From the NCBI GenBank assembly GCA_947088345.1, contig CAMUGE010000001.1, positions 1 through 64,000 on the forward strand: a stretch of DNA of 64,000 nucleotides, read 5' to 3'. The position numbers were made by a program, and so were the translations under genes. Source of the stretch: an uncultured Roseburia sp. (GTDB taxonomy: Bacteria; Bacillota; Clostridia; Lachnospirales; Lachnospiraceae). The notes below the pieces were generated by a model. That model saw nothing but the letters and a program-made list of their open reading frames with translations, had not been told where the DNA came from and ran no database searches. Positions 36,637 to 45,549 of this stretch are shown piece after piece. Position 1 is the first letter of the stretch. Every line of letters starts with the position of its first letter.

Positions 36637-36671
36637 AGTGAAATTCACACACAGAAAGGAAAGGGACAGAC

Positions 36672-37472
36672 ATGGTAAAAGGACTATATACCGCGCACAC
36701 CGGTATGATCAACGAACAGAGACGGCTTGATATTTTGTCGAACAACCTTGCGAATGCCGATACAAACGGGTACAAGAAAGAGGGGGCGACTTCCCAGACG
36801 TTTGCAGATGAACTTGCAATTCGAATCAAAGACTCTTCCCGCTATAATCTGCCGAAAAATCTGGGTATTGTCAGTATGGGCGTCCATATTGGCGAGACAT
36901 ATACGGATTACTCTCAGGGGAATTTTAAAGTGACAGATAATGAGACGGATGTGGCGTTAAACGGGGACGGTTTTTTTGCGATTGCCTATACGGACAAAGC
37001 GGGCAATACCATGGTAAAATATACGCGTGACGGTGCGTTTACCGTCAATACGGAGGGATATCTTGTCACAAAGGACGGGGATTATGTATTAAATATGAAT
37101 GGGGCGCAAAACGGCGACCCAGCGGAAGGAAACCGAATCCGCATTGACCCGAACGCACATATCTTAATCTGGGAAAACGGCGATATCTATCAGGACGGAG
37201 CTCCTGTGGCAAGACTTGGGTTCGTTGATTTCGAAGATTATAATTATCTTCGTAAATTTGGCGAGAATATGTATGATCTTGTGGACGGCGGCGTGCGTGT
37301 GGCATCCGAGGCCAAAGTCGATCAGGGTACGATTGAGGGGGCAAACGTCAATATTGTCTCGGAGATGGTCAATATGATTACAATTTCAAGGGCATATCAG
37401 GCCGGGCAGAAAGTAATCAATTCGATAGACGATACATTGGAGAAAGCGGTAAACAGTGTCGGAACAGTATAA
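36672..37472 (+). CDS. flhO: flagellar hook-basal body rod protein, FlhO/FlgF type
   Basis: 266 residues. MVKGLYTAHTGMINEQRRLDILSNNLANADTNGYKK is summarised by its conserved parts LDILSNNLANADTNGYK (N-terminal rod signature), then a central D1 domain (DVALNGDGFFAIAY) and a C-terminal ANVNIVSEMVNMITISRAYQ coiled coil typical of FlgE/F/G proteins. It builds the proximal or distal rod. A FlgG-like paralogue follows after 33 bases. Confidence 0.87.
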   Translation: MVKGLYTAHTGMINEQRRLDILSNNLANADTNGYKKEGATSQTFADELAIRIKDSSRYNLPKNLGIVSMGVHIGETYTDYSQGNFKVTDNETDVALNGDGFFAIAYTDKAGNTMVKYTRDGAFTVNTEGYLVTKDGDYVLNMNGAQNGDPAEGNRIRIDPNAHILIWENGDIYQDGAPVARLGFVDFEDYNYLRKFGENMYDLVDGGVRVASEAKVDQGTIEGANVNIVSEMVNMITISRAYQAGQKVINSIDDTLEKAVNSVGTV

Positions 37473-37505
37473 GACAGCACATAGAATGAACAGGAGGTAA
37501 CAGAG

Positions 37506-38321
37506 ATGGTCAGGTCACTTTATACGGCGGCAACAGGTATGATTGCGCAGCAGTCAAATGTTGACAATATTTCGAACAATCTGGCAAACGTAAATACAAT
37601 CGGATACAAACAGGAAAAAATGGAGTTTAAGTCGCTTCTGTATCAAACGCTGCAGACGAGAACGACATCGGCAAACGGCGAGACAAAGCCGATACCGGCG
37701 CAGGCCGGCCTTGGAACAAGGGTTGCGTCCAATACATCCATATTTACGCAGGGCTCCATGCTTGAGAGTGAAAGCGCAACGGATTTTGCAATTGTGGGAG
37801 ACGGATTTTTTGCGGTGCGCGGAGCGGACGGCGAGACTTATTACACAAGAGCCGGAAGCTTTACATGGGCAATGGGACCGACAGGACTTACGCTCACGAC
37901 GCCGGAGGGATATCCGGTACTTGGCACAAACGGCAATCCGATTGTGATCCCAAACGGCGTGCAGGCGGAGCAGGTCAGCGTCAGCACGGACGGCTCGATC
38001 GGTTATCGCACCAACGAGGGAAATTTTGTGGATTTGAATCAGCGGTTTGCACTTTATCAGTTTAACAATCCGGCCGGACTTGAGAAAATCGGCTCCAATC
38101 TGCTCAGTGTGACAGACGCGTCCGGGAATGCGCTTCCGGAAGCTACGACGGCAAATTTAACGGCAAGCCAGGTACGTCAGAAATGGCGCGAGGGTTCAAA
38201 TGTCAACGTTGCAACGGAGATGGTCAATCTGATTGTCGCACAGCGCGCATACCAGTTAAATTCCAAAGCAATTACAACTTCGGACGATATGTTGGAACAG
38301 GCAAACAATCTGAAACGTTAA
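37506..38321 (+). CDS. flhP: flagellar rod protein, FlhP/FlgG type
   Basis: 271 residues. The N-terminal rod signature is VDNISNNLANVNTIGYKQ, the central domain has DFAIVGDGFFAVRGADG, and the C-terminus SNVNVATEMVNLIVAQRAYQ closes the coiled-coil pair. Length and motifs match FlgG; the context after flhO suggests the flhO-flhP pair of Firmicutes. GGAGG precedes the ATG. The rod-binding protein follows. Confidence 0.88.
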   Translation: MVRSLYTAATGMIAQQSNVDNISNNLANVNTIGYKQEKMEFKSLLYQTLQTRTTSANGETKPIPAQAGLGTRVASNTSIFTQGSMLESESATDFAIVGDGFFAVRGADGETYYTRAGSFTWAMGPTGLTLTTPEGYPVLGTNGNPIVIPNGVQAEQVSVSTDGSIGYRTNEGNFVDLNQRFALYQFNNPAGLEKIGSNLLSVTDASGNALPEATTANLTASQVRQKWREGSNVNVATEMVNLIVAQRAYQLNSKAITTSDDMLEQANNLKR

Positions 38322-38399
38322 CATCATTTTGAGATAAAGTTTTAAATCGTAAACGGGTGTTTGGAAAATGCGGCACAACAGAAAAGTGAGGGATTACAT

Positions 38400-38759
38400 A
38401 TGGCATTAGACGCGATTACTGCAATGATGAGTACAAATGCGAGCAATGCGGCTGCGAGCAGCAAGGCTGATTCTGTAACCGGAAATCTGAAAAATATTTC
38501 TTCCGAGACAAGCGCGGACGAATTAATGGACGTCTGCAAGGACTTTGCTTCCTATTTTGTCGAAGAAATATTAAAAGAGATGAAAGAGAATATGACCTTG
38601 GAGGAAGAGGATGAAGATCCTACCGTGTCTATGATGACGGACTATCATATGGACAGTACGATTGAACTGCTGGCAGATGAGCTGACGGATACGGTTGGCG
38701 GAGGATTTATCCAGCAGATGTATGAGCAGATGAAACGCAATTACAATATTACCGAATAA
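38400..38759 (+). CDS. FlgJ N-terminal-like rod-binding protein
   Basis: 119 residues from the ATG at 38400 (GAGGG about 7 bases upstream; the 13-codon extension has none). The helical core has DVCKDFASYFVEEILKEMKE and a later ELLADELTDTVGGGFIQQMY, which fit the rod-binding domain (FlgJ N-terminal type) without the muramidase half. It would help assemble the rod with the two preceding proteins. A terminator follows. Confidence 0.78.
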   Translation: MALDAITAMMSTNASNAAASSKADSVTGNLKNISSETSADELMDVCKDFASYFVEEILKEMKENMTLEEEDEDPTVSMMTDYHMDSTIELLADELTDTVGGGFIQQMYEQMKRNYNITE

Positions 38760-38780
38760 AATGATCAGGATAGAGGAGAG

Positions 38781-38824
38781 AACCATATCGTGAACGTGTC
38801 AGGTTCATGGATATGGTTTTTTCT
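38781..38824 (+). terminator. rho-independent terminator after the flagellar genes
   Basis: AACCATATC (38781-38789) pairs with GATATGGTT, with an inner TGAAC/GTTCA pairing, followed by T-rich sequence. Confidence 0.75.
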
Positions 38825-38854
38825 GATTAAGGGAGACTGCCTGTAAGAGGGATT

Positions 38855-41065
38855 ATGGAAAAGATAACTGGTTATGTGGAACATATCATTTACAGAAATG
38901 CAGACAACGGATATGCTGTTTTAAATCTGGTCAGCGGAGAGGAAGAGATCACATGTGTGGGCATCTTTACCGGCATTTCGGAAGGGGAAAACATTGAGGT
39001 TTCCGGTGAATTTACCGAGCATCCGACCTACGGCAGACAGCTTCGTGCAGAATCTTTTCAGGAAAAAATGCCGGAAAATGAGGAGGCCATCGAACGCTAT
39101 CTTGGATCGGGTGCAATCAAAGGCATAGGACTTTCCCTGGCGGCGCGCATTGTGCGTCATTTTAAGGAGGATACGTTCCGGATTATTGAGGAGGAGCCGG
39201 AACGTCTTGCAGAAGTAAAAGGGATCAGTAAGAGAAAGGCAATGGAGATCGCCGATCAGGTCAACGGAAAAAGAGATATGAGGCAGGCGATGATCTTTTT
39301 GCAGCAGTATGGTATTACGATGAATCTTGCACTGAAAGTCTATCAGGCGTACGGGCAGGAGATCTATACCATAATCAAAGAAAATCCGTACCGCATGGCA
39401 GAGGACATCGACGGTGTGGGTTTTCGGACAGCCGACGATATTGCGGCGCGCGCCGGGCTTCGGATGGATTCGGAGTATCGTGTGCGCAGCGGAATTTTAT
39501 ATGTGCTTTCGCAGGCGACGTCCGAAGGGCATACTTATCTGCCGAAGGAGGAGCTGACAGAACGGGTGAAAAATCTGCTTGGGGTGGAGGAGGAGCAGAT
39601 TGAGAAACAATATATGGATTTGTCGATTGAGCGCAAAATTATTTTAAAGCAGCAGGAACAAATGCTTCAGATTTACAGCGCCCCGTTTTACTATATGGAA
39701 TCCAATACAGCTGTTTTGCTGCAGCGGTTAAATATGAGCTACGATGTGCCTGATATTGAGATTGAACAGCGAATCAGGGACATCGAAAAGAAGACAAAGA
39801 TGCAGTTGGATGAATACCAGGCGACTGCAGTAAAAGAGGCGGTGAAAAACGGACTCCTGGTGATTACGGGAGGTCCCGGTACAGGAAAGACGACGACAAT
39901 CAACTCGATAATCAAGTATTTTGAACTGGAAGGGCTTGATATTTTTCTGGCGGCGCCGACCGGCCGCGCAGCAAAGCGCATGAGCGAGACGACCGGTTAC
40001 GAAGCGCGAACGATACATCGTATGCTGGAGTTAAATGGAGGGATGGAAGGGAGCGCCGGGTTTGAGCGAAATGAAAGCCGTCCGTTGGAGACGGATGCCA
40101 TTATTGTTGACGAAATGTCCATGGTCGATATCTCGTTGATGCATTCGCTGTTAAAGGCAGTTGCAGTCGGCACGCGTCTGATTTTGGTAGGAGATGTAAA
40201 TCAGCTTCCGAGTGTTGGCGCAGGGAGTGTTCTTCGCGATATTATTGCCGCAGGGACCTGCCATGTTGTAATGCTCACACGCATCTTTCGGCAGGCGTCC
40301 AGCAGCGATATTATTATCAATGCGCATAAGATTAATCAGGGCGAGGAAGTCTCGTTAGATAACAGAAGTATGGATTTTTTCTTCTTAAAGCGTTATGATG
40401 TAAACCTTATCATTAACGTCGTCCTGCAGCTTGTCTGTCAGAAGCTGCCCAAATTTGTTGAGGCGACGTCTTTTGATATTCAGGTATTGACGCCGATGCG
40501 CAAAGGGCTGCTCGGAGTGGAGCGGCTCAATGTGATTCTGCAGCAGTATTTGAACCCGCCGTCCAGAGAAAAAACCGAAAAAGAGCATCGGGATTTTGTG
40601 TTCCGTGAGGGCGACAAGGTAATGCAGACAAAGAATAATTACCAGCTTGAGTGGGAAATCCGCAGTAAATACGGGATTTTGGTTGAAAAGGGAACGGGTG
40701 TTTTTAACGGTGATATGGGTGTTATCCGTGAGATCAATGAATTTGCGGAGATGATGACAATTGAGTTTGATGAGGGCAGAATGGCAGAATATCCTTTTAA
40801 GATTTTAGACGAGCTGGAGCCGGCATATGCAATTACCATACATAAATCGCAGGGAAGCGAATATCCGGCGGTTGTTATACCTCTTTTAAACGGGCCGTCG
40901 ATGTTGATGAACCGGAATCTGCTCTACACGGCTGTGACGCGCGCGCAGAAATGTGTAACACTGGTTGGCAGCGACGGCACATTTCAGACGATGATTCGAA
41001 ATAATTCACAGCAAAAACGCTACAGCGGATTGAGAGAGAGACTGGAAGAAAATAAAGATGTTTAA
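38855..41065 (+). CDS. recD2: RecD2-type ATP-dependent DNA helicase
   Basis: 736 residues. A 5'-to-3' superfamily 1B helicase acting without RecBC. The N-terminal OB-like and helix-hairpin-helix parts (YLGSGAIKGIG, VKGISKRKAMEIA, DGVGFRTADDIAARAG) precede the motor: GGPGTGKTTTINS (Walker A), APTGRAAKRM, IIVDEMSMVDISL (Walker B), GDVNQLPSVGAG, TRIFRQ, and the C-terminal YAITIHKSQGSEYPAV with LLYTAVTRAQK. Length matches the family. Monocistronic, ended by a hairpin shared with the convergent ABC operon. Confidence 0.93.
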   Translation: MEKITGYVEHIIYRNADNGYAVLNLVSGEEEITCVGIFTGISEGENIEVSGEFTEHPTYGRQLRAESFQEKMPENEEAIERYLGSGAIKGIGLSLAARIVRHFKEDTFRIIEEEPERLAEVKGISKRKAMEIADQVNGKRDMRQAMIFLQQYGITMNLALKVYQAYGQEIYTIIKENPYRMAEDIDGVGFRTADDIAARAGLRMDSEYRVRSGILYVLSQATSEGHTYLPKEELTERVKNLLGVEEEQIEKQYMDLSIERKIILKQQEQMLQIYSAPFYYMESNTAVLLQRLNMSYDVPDIEIEQRIRDIEKKTKMQLDEYQATAVKEAVKNGLLVITGGPGTGKTTTINSIIKYFELEGLDIFLAAPTGRAAKRMSETTGYEARTIHRMLELNGGMEGSAGFERNESRPLETDAIIVDEMSMVDISLMHSLLKAVAVGTRLILVGDVNQLPSVGAGSVLRDIIAAGTCHVVMLTRIFRQASSSDIIINAHKINQGEEVSLDNRSMDFFFLKRYDVNLIINVVLQLVCQKLPKFVEATSFDIQVLTPMRKGLLGVERLNVILQQYLNPPSREKTEKEHRDFVFREGDKVMQTKNNYQLEWEIRSKYGILVEKGTGVFNGDMGVIREINEFAEMMTIEFDEGRMAEYPFKILDELEPAYAITIHKSQGSEYPAVVIPLLNGPSMLMNRNLLYTAVTRAQKCVTLVGSDGTFQTMIRNNSQQKRYSGLRERLEENKDV

Positions 41066-41105
41066 AAATAAGCGCCGTATCCTTAGGGGATATGACGCTT
41101 TTTAT
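41064..41105. terminator. bidirectional terminator between recD2 and the ABC operon
   Basis: AAGCGCCGTATCC pairs with GGATATGACGCTT (one mismatch, one G-T). T5 follows on +; an A-run precedes it, giving T's on minus. Confidence 0.7.
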
Positions 41106-41132
41106 TATGTTTTGTTTTGGGTAAACGGATTA

Positions 41133-41936
41133 TCAGGAAAGCAGCGCTTTATCGCTTGCAAATTCCTCTCCGCTTACTTTTTCAAACTGGTGTAACAAGT
41201 CTTCCACAGTCAGTTTCTTTTTTTCTTCTCCCGAAATATTTAAGATCACTTTTCCTTCATGCATCATAATCAGACGGTTTCCATGTACAATGGCGTCTTT
41301 CATGTTGTGTGTGACCATCATGGCGGTAAGATGATTATCCGCTATAATTTTATCAGAAATTTCAAGTACTTTTGCGGCAGTCTTCGGGTCAAGCGCCGCC
41401 GTGTGCTCGTCTAATAACAAAAGTTTCGGTTTTTGGATGGATGCCATCAGGAGAGTGATTGCCTGGCGCTGTCCTCCTGAGAGCAGGCCGACTTTGCTTG
41501 TCAGCCGATCCTCAAGACCCAGATCAAGAGTTTTTAACAGGGAGCGGTATGTCTCGCGCTCTGCTTTTGTAACGCCCCATGTCAGACGGCGTTTTTTTCC
41601 TCTCCGCGCAGCGATTGCCATATTTTCCTCGATGGACATCGTAGTGGCTGTGCCTGTCATCGGGTCCTGAAATACGCGGCCGAGGTAGCGTGCGCGTCTG
41701 TGTTCGGATAATTTGGTGACATCGTCGCCGCCGATATATATTTTTCCCGAATCAACCGGCCAGACGCCGGCGACTGCGTTTAGCGTTGTGGATTTTCCGG
41801 CGCCGTTGCCGCCGATGACCGTGACAAAATCGCCCTCTTCCAGAGAAAAAGATACGCCGTTTATGGCAACTTTCTCATTGATCGTTCCGGCATTAAATGT
41901 CTTATGGATATTGTCTATTTTTAACATTTCAGCCAT
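41133..41936 (-). CDS. ABC transporter ATP-binding protein (ABC.X4 family)
   Basis: 267 residues. GGNGAGKSTTLNAVAG (Walker A), LLSGGQRQAITLLMAS (signature), KLLLLDEHTAALDP (Walker B with the catalytic Glu) and MVTHNMKDAIVHG (switch His). The pairing with a single LivH-like permease and an ABC_sub_bind lipoprotein defines the ABC.X4 importers, some of which carry tryptophan or tyrosine (TrpXYZ). AAGGAGA precedes the start, which overlaps the permease stop by 8 bases. Confidence 0.88.
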   Translation of the reverse strand: MAEMLKIDNIHKTFNAGTINEKVAINGVSFSLEEGDFVTVIGGNGAGKSTTLNAVAGVWPVDSGKIYIGGDDVTKLSEHRRARYLGRVFQDPMTGTATTMSIEENMAIAARRGKKRRLTWGVTKAERETYRSLLKTLDLGLEDRLTSKVGLLSGGQRQAITLLMASIQKPKLLLLDEHTAALDPKTAAKVLEISDKIIADNHLTAMMVTHNMKDAIVHGNRLIMMHEGKVILNISGEEKKKLTVEDLLHQFEKVSGEEFASDKALLS

Positions 41937-42870
41937 TTGATTTTTTCTCCTTTTTCATATATTTCCCTTTCAGATAAGGAAGCGCAAGGAAAAGCGCTAC
42001 GACAATTGCAGAAAACAGTTTCAGGTCGTCGGAAGGAAGCTTTAACCACAGTACCACATTTATTACAATATAGTAGATAATAGCGCCTGCGATCACGGAG
42101 AGCAGCGTGTAGGCAAAGGCAAATCGTTTTCCCTCGCAGAGTTTTGAAAAAAGAACTTCGCCGATAATGACGGAGGCAAGTCCGATTACAATTGCGCCGC
42201 GGCCGATATTGACGTCGGCGGCTCCCTGAAACTGTGCATACAGAGCGCCGGAGAGGCCGACAAGACCGTTCGAGAGCATAAGGGCGATTACGATGTGAAA
42301 ATTCGTGCTGATGCCCTGTGCCCTTGCCATCTGCGGGTTACAACCGGTTGCGCGTATTGCCTGTCCCTGTTCCGTTCCGAAGTACCAGTACAGCAGCAAT
42401 ATGATCGCAAGACAAAACAGGATGCAGGTTGCGAAAATTCGTACTTTTGCCGATTCCGAGATATAGCGCAGCGAGACGACAAGGTTATATTTGTCTACGC
42501 TGACGGCCTGATTGGAACGGCCCATAATATTTAAGTTAATGGAGTACAGGGAGATCTGTGTGAGTATACTTGCAAGGATTCCCGGAATACCGAGCGCGGT
42601 ATGCAGGAGGCCGGTGACAAATCCGGCAAGCATTCCTGCCAGAAATGCGACCAGAAGCGAAACCCAGGGGTTTACGCCATTTCGAATCAACATAACGGCC
42701 ACGGCGCCGCCTGTTGCGAGGGAACCGTCAACTGTCAGGTCGGCAAAGTCAAGCAGCCGGTATGTAATATATACGCCGAGTGCCATAATGCCCCAGATAA
42801 GCCCCTGCGCTACCGCGCCCGGCATGGAGCGCACAAGGGCCATGGGATCTAAAAACATTAAGATAGCCAT
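41929..42870 (-). CDS. ABC transporter permease (ABC.X4 family)
   Basis: 313 residues, about nine membrane segments, of the branched-chain amino acid permease type. Family segments include GLIWGIMALGVYITYRLLDF and LTVDGSLATGGAVAV. The start at 42870 (MAILMFLD) has AGAGG about 6 bases upstream; an ATG five codons earlier is less well placed. It sits between the binding protein, from which a terminator hairpin separates it, and the ATPase. Confidence 0.86.
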   Translation of the reverse strand: MAILMFLDPMALVRSMPGAVAQGLIWGIMALGVYITYRLLDFADLTVDGSLATGGAVAVMLIRNGVNPWVSLLVAFLAGMLAGFVTGLLHTALGIPGILASILTQISLYSINLNIMGRSNQAVSVDKYNLVVSLRYISESAKVRIFATCILFCLAIILLLYWYFGTEQGQAIRATGCNPQMARAQGISTNFHIVIALMLSNGLVGLSGALYAQFQGAADVNIGRGAIVIGLASVIIGEVLFSKLCEGKRFAFAYTLLSVIAGAIIYYIVINVVLWLKLPSDDLKLFSAIVVALFLALPYLKGKYMKKEKKSNG

Positions 42871-42920
42871 AAAGTAACCTCTCATTTCCTGGTAAATCTG
42901 ATATTTTCATTGTTTGACGT

Positions 42921-42949
42921 AAAAACCGCAGGCAAAGGAACCTGCGGTT
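42921..42949 (-). terminator. intra-operon terminator between binding protein and permease
   Basis: On the minus strand a 9-bp stem (AACCGCAGG with CCTGCGGTT) is followed by T5 (42925-42921). Partial read-through would give more binding protein than permease. Confidence 0.7.
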
Positions 42950-42986
42950 CGCGTTTTCGCTGAATCAGTTGTTATGTTGCAGTCTC

Positions 42987-44060
42987 TTACTGTTCGATTG
43001 CGACATAGTCGTCCGGAGGGGTAATATTTAACTGCTCGCAGATGGATGCGTTATACTCCTTTGTAACGTTTGGTGCATACTCGATATCCATGGTGCTGAT
43101 ATCAGCGCCGTTTACCAGTATATCGTAGGCCATTTCACCTGCTTTATATCCGATATCATAGTAACTGATGGAAAGCGTTGCAACGCCGCACCCGCTGCAG
43201 AGTCCCTCCTCGCCGGCGATAATCGGGATGCCGGCCGGAACTGCAATATTGTAGACCGCTTCCGTATTGCCTGCCATGGTGTTGTCAGTCGGAATATAGA
43301 TTGCGTCTACTTCGGATACTGCGCTCTGTACTACGGCTGCAATATCATTCGAATCTGCCGCGGTATATTCTGTAAACGCAATATTGTCCTTCTGCAGAGC
43401 CTCGCCGAACAGTTTTGCCTGGTAAGCTGAGTTTGGCTCGGCCGAACAGTAGAGAATGCCGACTTTTTTCGTGTCAGGAAGAAGTTCTTTTAACATTTTT
43501 TCCTGCTCTTCAATCGGAGCCAGGTCGGAAGTGCCGGAAATATTCATGCCGGTCGCGCCGGTCCATTCGTCTATTTCAAGAGCGACTGCATAATCCGTAA
43601 TGGAAGTTCCAAGAATCGGGATGGAGCTTGTCGCTGCGGAGGCGCACTGCAGAGCCGTCGTAGCGTTTGCAAGGATCAAATCGACATTGTTCGACACAAA
43701 GCCGTTGCAGATAGTGGCGCAGTTTGCCTGTTCTCCCTGTCCGTTCTGCAGGTCAAACGAGACGTTTTCTTCGCCCAGCAATTCCTTTAACGCGTCCTGG
43801 AAACCTTCGCTTGCCGCGTCAAGCGCCGGGTGCTCTAATTGCTGGCAGATGCCAATGGAATATTTTTTGCCGTCTCCATCTGCGGAATTGCCGGCATCAC
43901 CGGAAGCGTCGGCATCACTGGAAGCGTCGGCATTTCCAGCATTATCTGCGTCGCTGTTGGATGCGGCGCTGCCGCCATTGCCGGAATCGCCGCATGCCGC
44001 CATAGAGAAAGCAAGCGTGCCTGCCATCAGGATTGAAATCAGTTTTTTTACATTTCTCAT
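42987..44060 (-). CDS. ABC transporter substrate-binding lipoprotein (ABC_sub_bind)
   Basis: 357 residues from the minus-strand ATG at 44060 (GAGGAGGG 5 bases upstream). The signal peptide ends at the lipobox FSMAAC. An Asp/Gly/Ser/Ala-rich linker (about 28-60) precedes the periplasmic-binding fold: IGICQQLEHPALDAASEGF, DLILANATTALQCASA, KKVGILYCSAEPNS, DAIYIPTDNTMAGN and PIIAGEEGLCSGCGVATLS. These are hallmarks of the ABC_sub_bind family. Ligand unknown; aromatic amino acids are known for relatives. A strong promoter is upstream. Confidence 0.9.
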   Translation of the reverse strand: MRNVKKLISILMAGTLAFSMAACGDSGNGGSAASNSDADNAGNADASSDADASGDAGNSADGDGKKYSIGICQQLEHPALDAASEGFQDALKELLGEENVSFDLQNGQGEQANCATICNGFVSNNVDLILANATTALQCASAATSSIPILGTSITDYAVALEIDEWTGATGMNISGTSDLAPIEEQEKMLKELLPDTKKVGILYCSAEPNSAYQAKLFGEALQKDNIAFTEYTAADSNDIAAVVQSAVSEVDAIYIPTDNTMAGNTEAVYNIAVPAGIPIIAGEEGLCSGCGVATLSISYYDIGYKAGEMAYDILVNGADISTMDIEYAPNVTKEYNASICEQLNITPPDDYVAIEQ

Positions 44061-44100
44061 AAATACCCTCCTCGTAATTCTAATCACGTTACCGCATTAA

Positions 44101-44129
44101 ATTATAATAAGGAAATCTGGATTCGTCAA
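44101..44129 (-). promoter_or_regulatory. strong sigma-A promoter for the ABC.X4 operon
   Basis: On the minus strand TTGACG (44129-44124), a 17-base spacer, TATAAT (44106-44101), about 40 bases before the start. Confidence 0.78.
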
Positions 44130-44290
44130 CAAAAAACTGTCATTTCAGAGGGAAATCGGCAAAACCCAGGCTCTGTATCGAAAAAGTAACAGAAAAATTA
44201 ATAAAATAATATGGTATTTGCACGCAATAGGTGGTACAATAAGAACAATGGAAAATTTCTTTTTCGGGGAGAGTAATCGGAAAGGAAACA

Positions 44291-45040
44291 ATGAAAGTTT
44301 CAAAAAGAACAGGCACAGAAAAAGCGTATGCGGCAGGAAAATTCCTGTTGTCATTTTTATATCCGGACAGGTGCCCGCTTTGCGACAGCCTGCTGATGCC
44401 GGGAGAATTGATCTGTCCGTGTTGTGAAAGAGACGTAAAGCCGGCGCGCGGCGCAGTCTGCTTGAAATGTGGAAAGCCGCTTTCGGATGAGCGACGGGAG
44501 TATTGCGCCGATTGTGCGAACAAAAAGCATTATTTTACACAGGGAAAGGCAGTATTTTTATATGAGGGGAAAATAAGAAGTTCTCTGTATCGTTTTAAGT
44601 ACAAAAACCGGCGGGAATATGGCGGCTATTATGCCGGGGAGGCCGCGGCGCAGTTTGACGGATGGATACGAAAGATTGGTGTGCAGGTGATTGTGCCAGT
44701 TCCCATGTATCGATCGAAGCAGCGTTTGCGCGGATACAATCAGGCGGAAGTGTTTGCAAAGGCGCTGGGACGGAGTACCGGTATTCCGGTAGACAAAAAA
44801 CTTCTTTTTCGTGTGCGCAATACGACGCCTCAAAAAGACTTAAATGAACATGAAAGAAAATATAATTTAAAAAATGCTTTCCAATTGCGTGCAGATATAG
44901 TAAAATATAATAAGATACTGCTTGCGGACGATATTTATACGACGGGCAGTACCATGGACGAAGCGTCAAAAACCCTGCTTGAAGCAGGAGCAACAAAAAT
45001 ATATTTTATCTGTATTGGGATCGGTGCAGGGTACAGATAG
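44291..45040 (+). CDS. comFC: ComFC/ComF-family phosphoribosyltransferase-like protein
   Basis: 249 residues. An N-terminal double zinc finger (CPLCDSLL, CPCCERD, CLKCGKPL, CADCANKK) precedes the PRTase fold with RGYNQAEVFAKALG and the PRPP loop LLADDIYTTGSTMDEA. Family members act in DNA uptake or in unknown nucleotide chemistry; here ComFA is absent. The following yvyF-like gene reproduces the comFC-yvyF order of Bacillus. GGAAAGGAAAC precedes the ATG. Confidence 0.88.
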   Translation: MKVSKRTGTEKAYAAGKFLLSFLYPDRCPLCDSLLMPGELICPCCERDVKPARGAVCLKCGKPLSDERREYCADCANKKHYFTQGKAVFLYEGKIRSSLYRFKYKNRREYGGYYAGEAAAQFDGWIRKIGVQVIVPVPMYRSKQRLRGYNQAEVFAKALGRSTGIPVDKKLLFRVRNTTPQKDLNEHERKYNLKNAFQLRADIVKYNKILLADDIYTTGSTMDEASKTLLEAGATKIYFICIGIGAGYR

Positions 45041-45061
45041 AGCAATAAGGGGGAACGGTGT

Positions 45062-45466
45062 ATGGATGCAAGAAACTGCAGGAGCTGCGGGTCATTATTT
45101 AATTATATAGGAGGAGAACCGATTTGTGCGTCCTGTAAAAAGAAAATGGAGGACGTATTTTTGCAAGTCCGCGAATATCTGGATGAACATCCTCATGCAA
45201 CCATCAATGAGGTATCAGAAGAGGTTGGCGTTTCGGTAAAGCAAATCAAGCAGTGGATTCGGGAAGAGAGACTTACTCTCTCCGATGCGACGGATGCCGG
45301 AATTACATGCCTTGTCTGTGGGGTTCAGATCAAAAGCGGGAAATATTGCGACAGATGCAAAACAAAGATGCAGAACGATCTTGCAAGCGTGACTGACAAG
45401 CCGCGTGCACAGGAACCTGCGCAAAAGAAAGAATCTAACGGAAACCGGATGCGTTTCTTTCAATAA
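45062..45466 (+). CDS. yvyF: YvyF-type flagellar-region protein
   Basis: 134 residues. Zinc-knuckle CRSCGSLF plus CASCKKK at the start; a MerR/HTH-like helix pair (TINEVSEEVGVSVKQIKQWI) in the middle; and a second CLVCGVQI...CDRCKTKM knuckle near 83-104. This is the architecture of TIGR03826 (YvyF), whose gene lies between comFC and flgM in Bacillus. Here flgM is not next; a terminator and two membrane proteins follow. Likely a regulator of flagellar genes, by context. Confidence 0.85.
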   Translation: MDARNCRSCGSLFNYIGGEPICASCKKKMEDVFLQVREYLDEHPHATINEVSEEVGVSVKQIKQWIREERLTLSDATDAGITCLVCGVQIKSGKYCDRCKTKMQNDLASVTDKPRAQEPAQKKESNGNRMRFFQ

Positions 45467-45484
45467 CACGCATTATATGGAAGA

Positions 45485-45517
45485 AGCAGGAATCAATGTG
45501 AGGCCTGCTTTTTTTCC
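45485..45517 (+). terminator. rho-independent terminator after yvyF
   Basis: AAGCAGG (45485-45491) pairs with CCTGCTT (45505-45511), followed by T-rich sequence. Confidence 0.72.
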
Positions 45518-45549
45518 TATGTTAGACAGTTGGAAAGGATAAAGTAAGT

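Noticed and set aside
35168-36671. Sigma-28 (flagellar) promoter before mbl or flhO
   Set aside because: I looked for a TAAA...CCGATAT-type pair and found none; a sigma-A type promoter is visible before mbl instead.
38760-38854. Possible riboswitch before recD2
   Set aside because: The only structure is the simple terminator hairpin; no aptamer-like conserved core could be recognised.
44140-44290. Promoter for comFC with TACAAT as -10
   Set aside because: TACAAT near 44234 lacks a matching -35 at 16-18 bases, so I could not support it.
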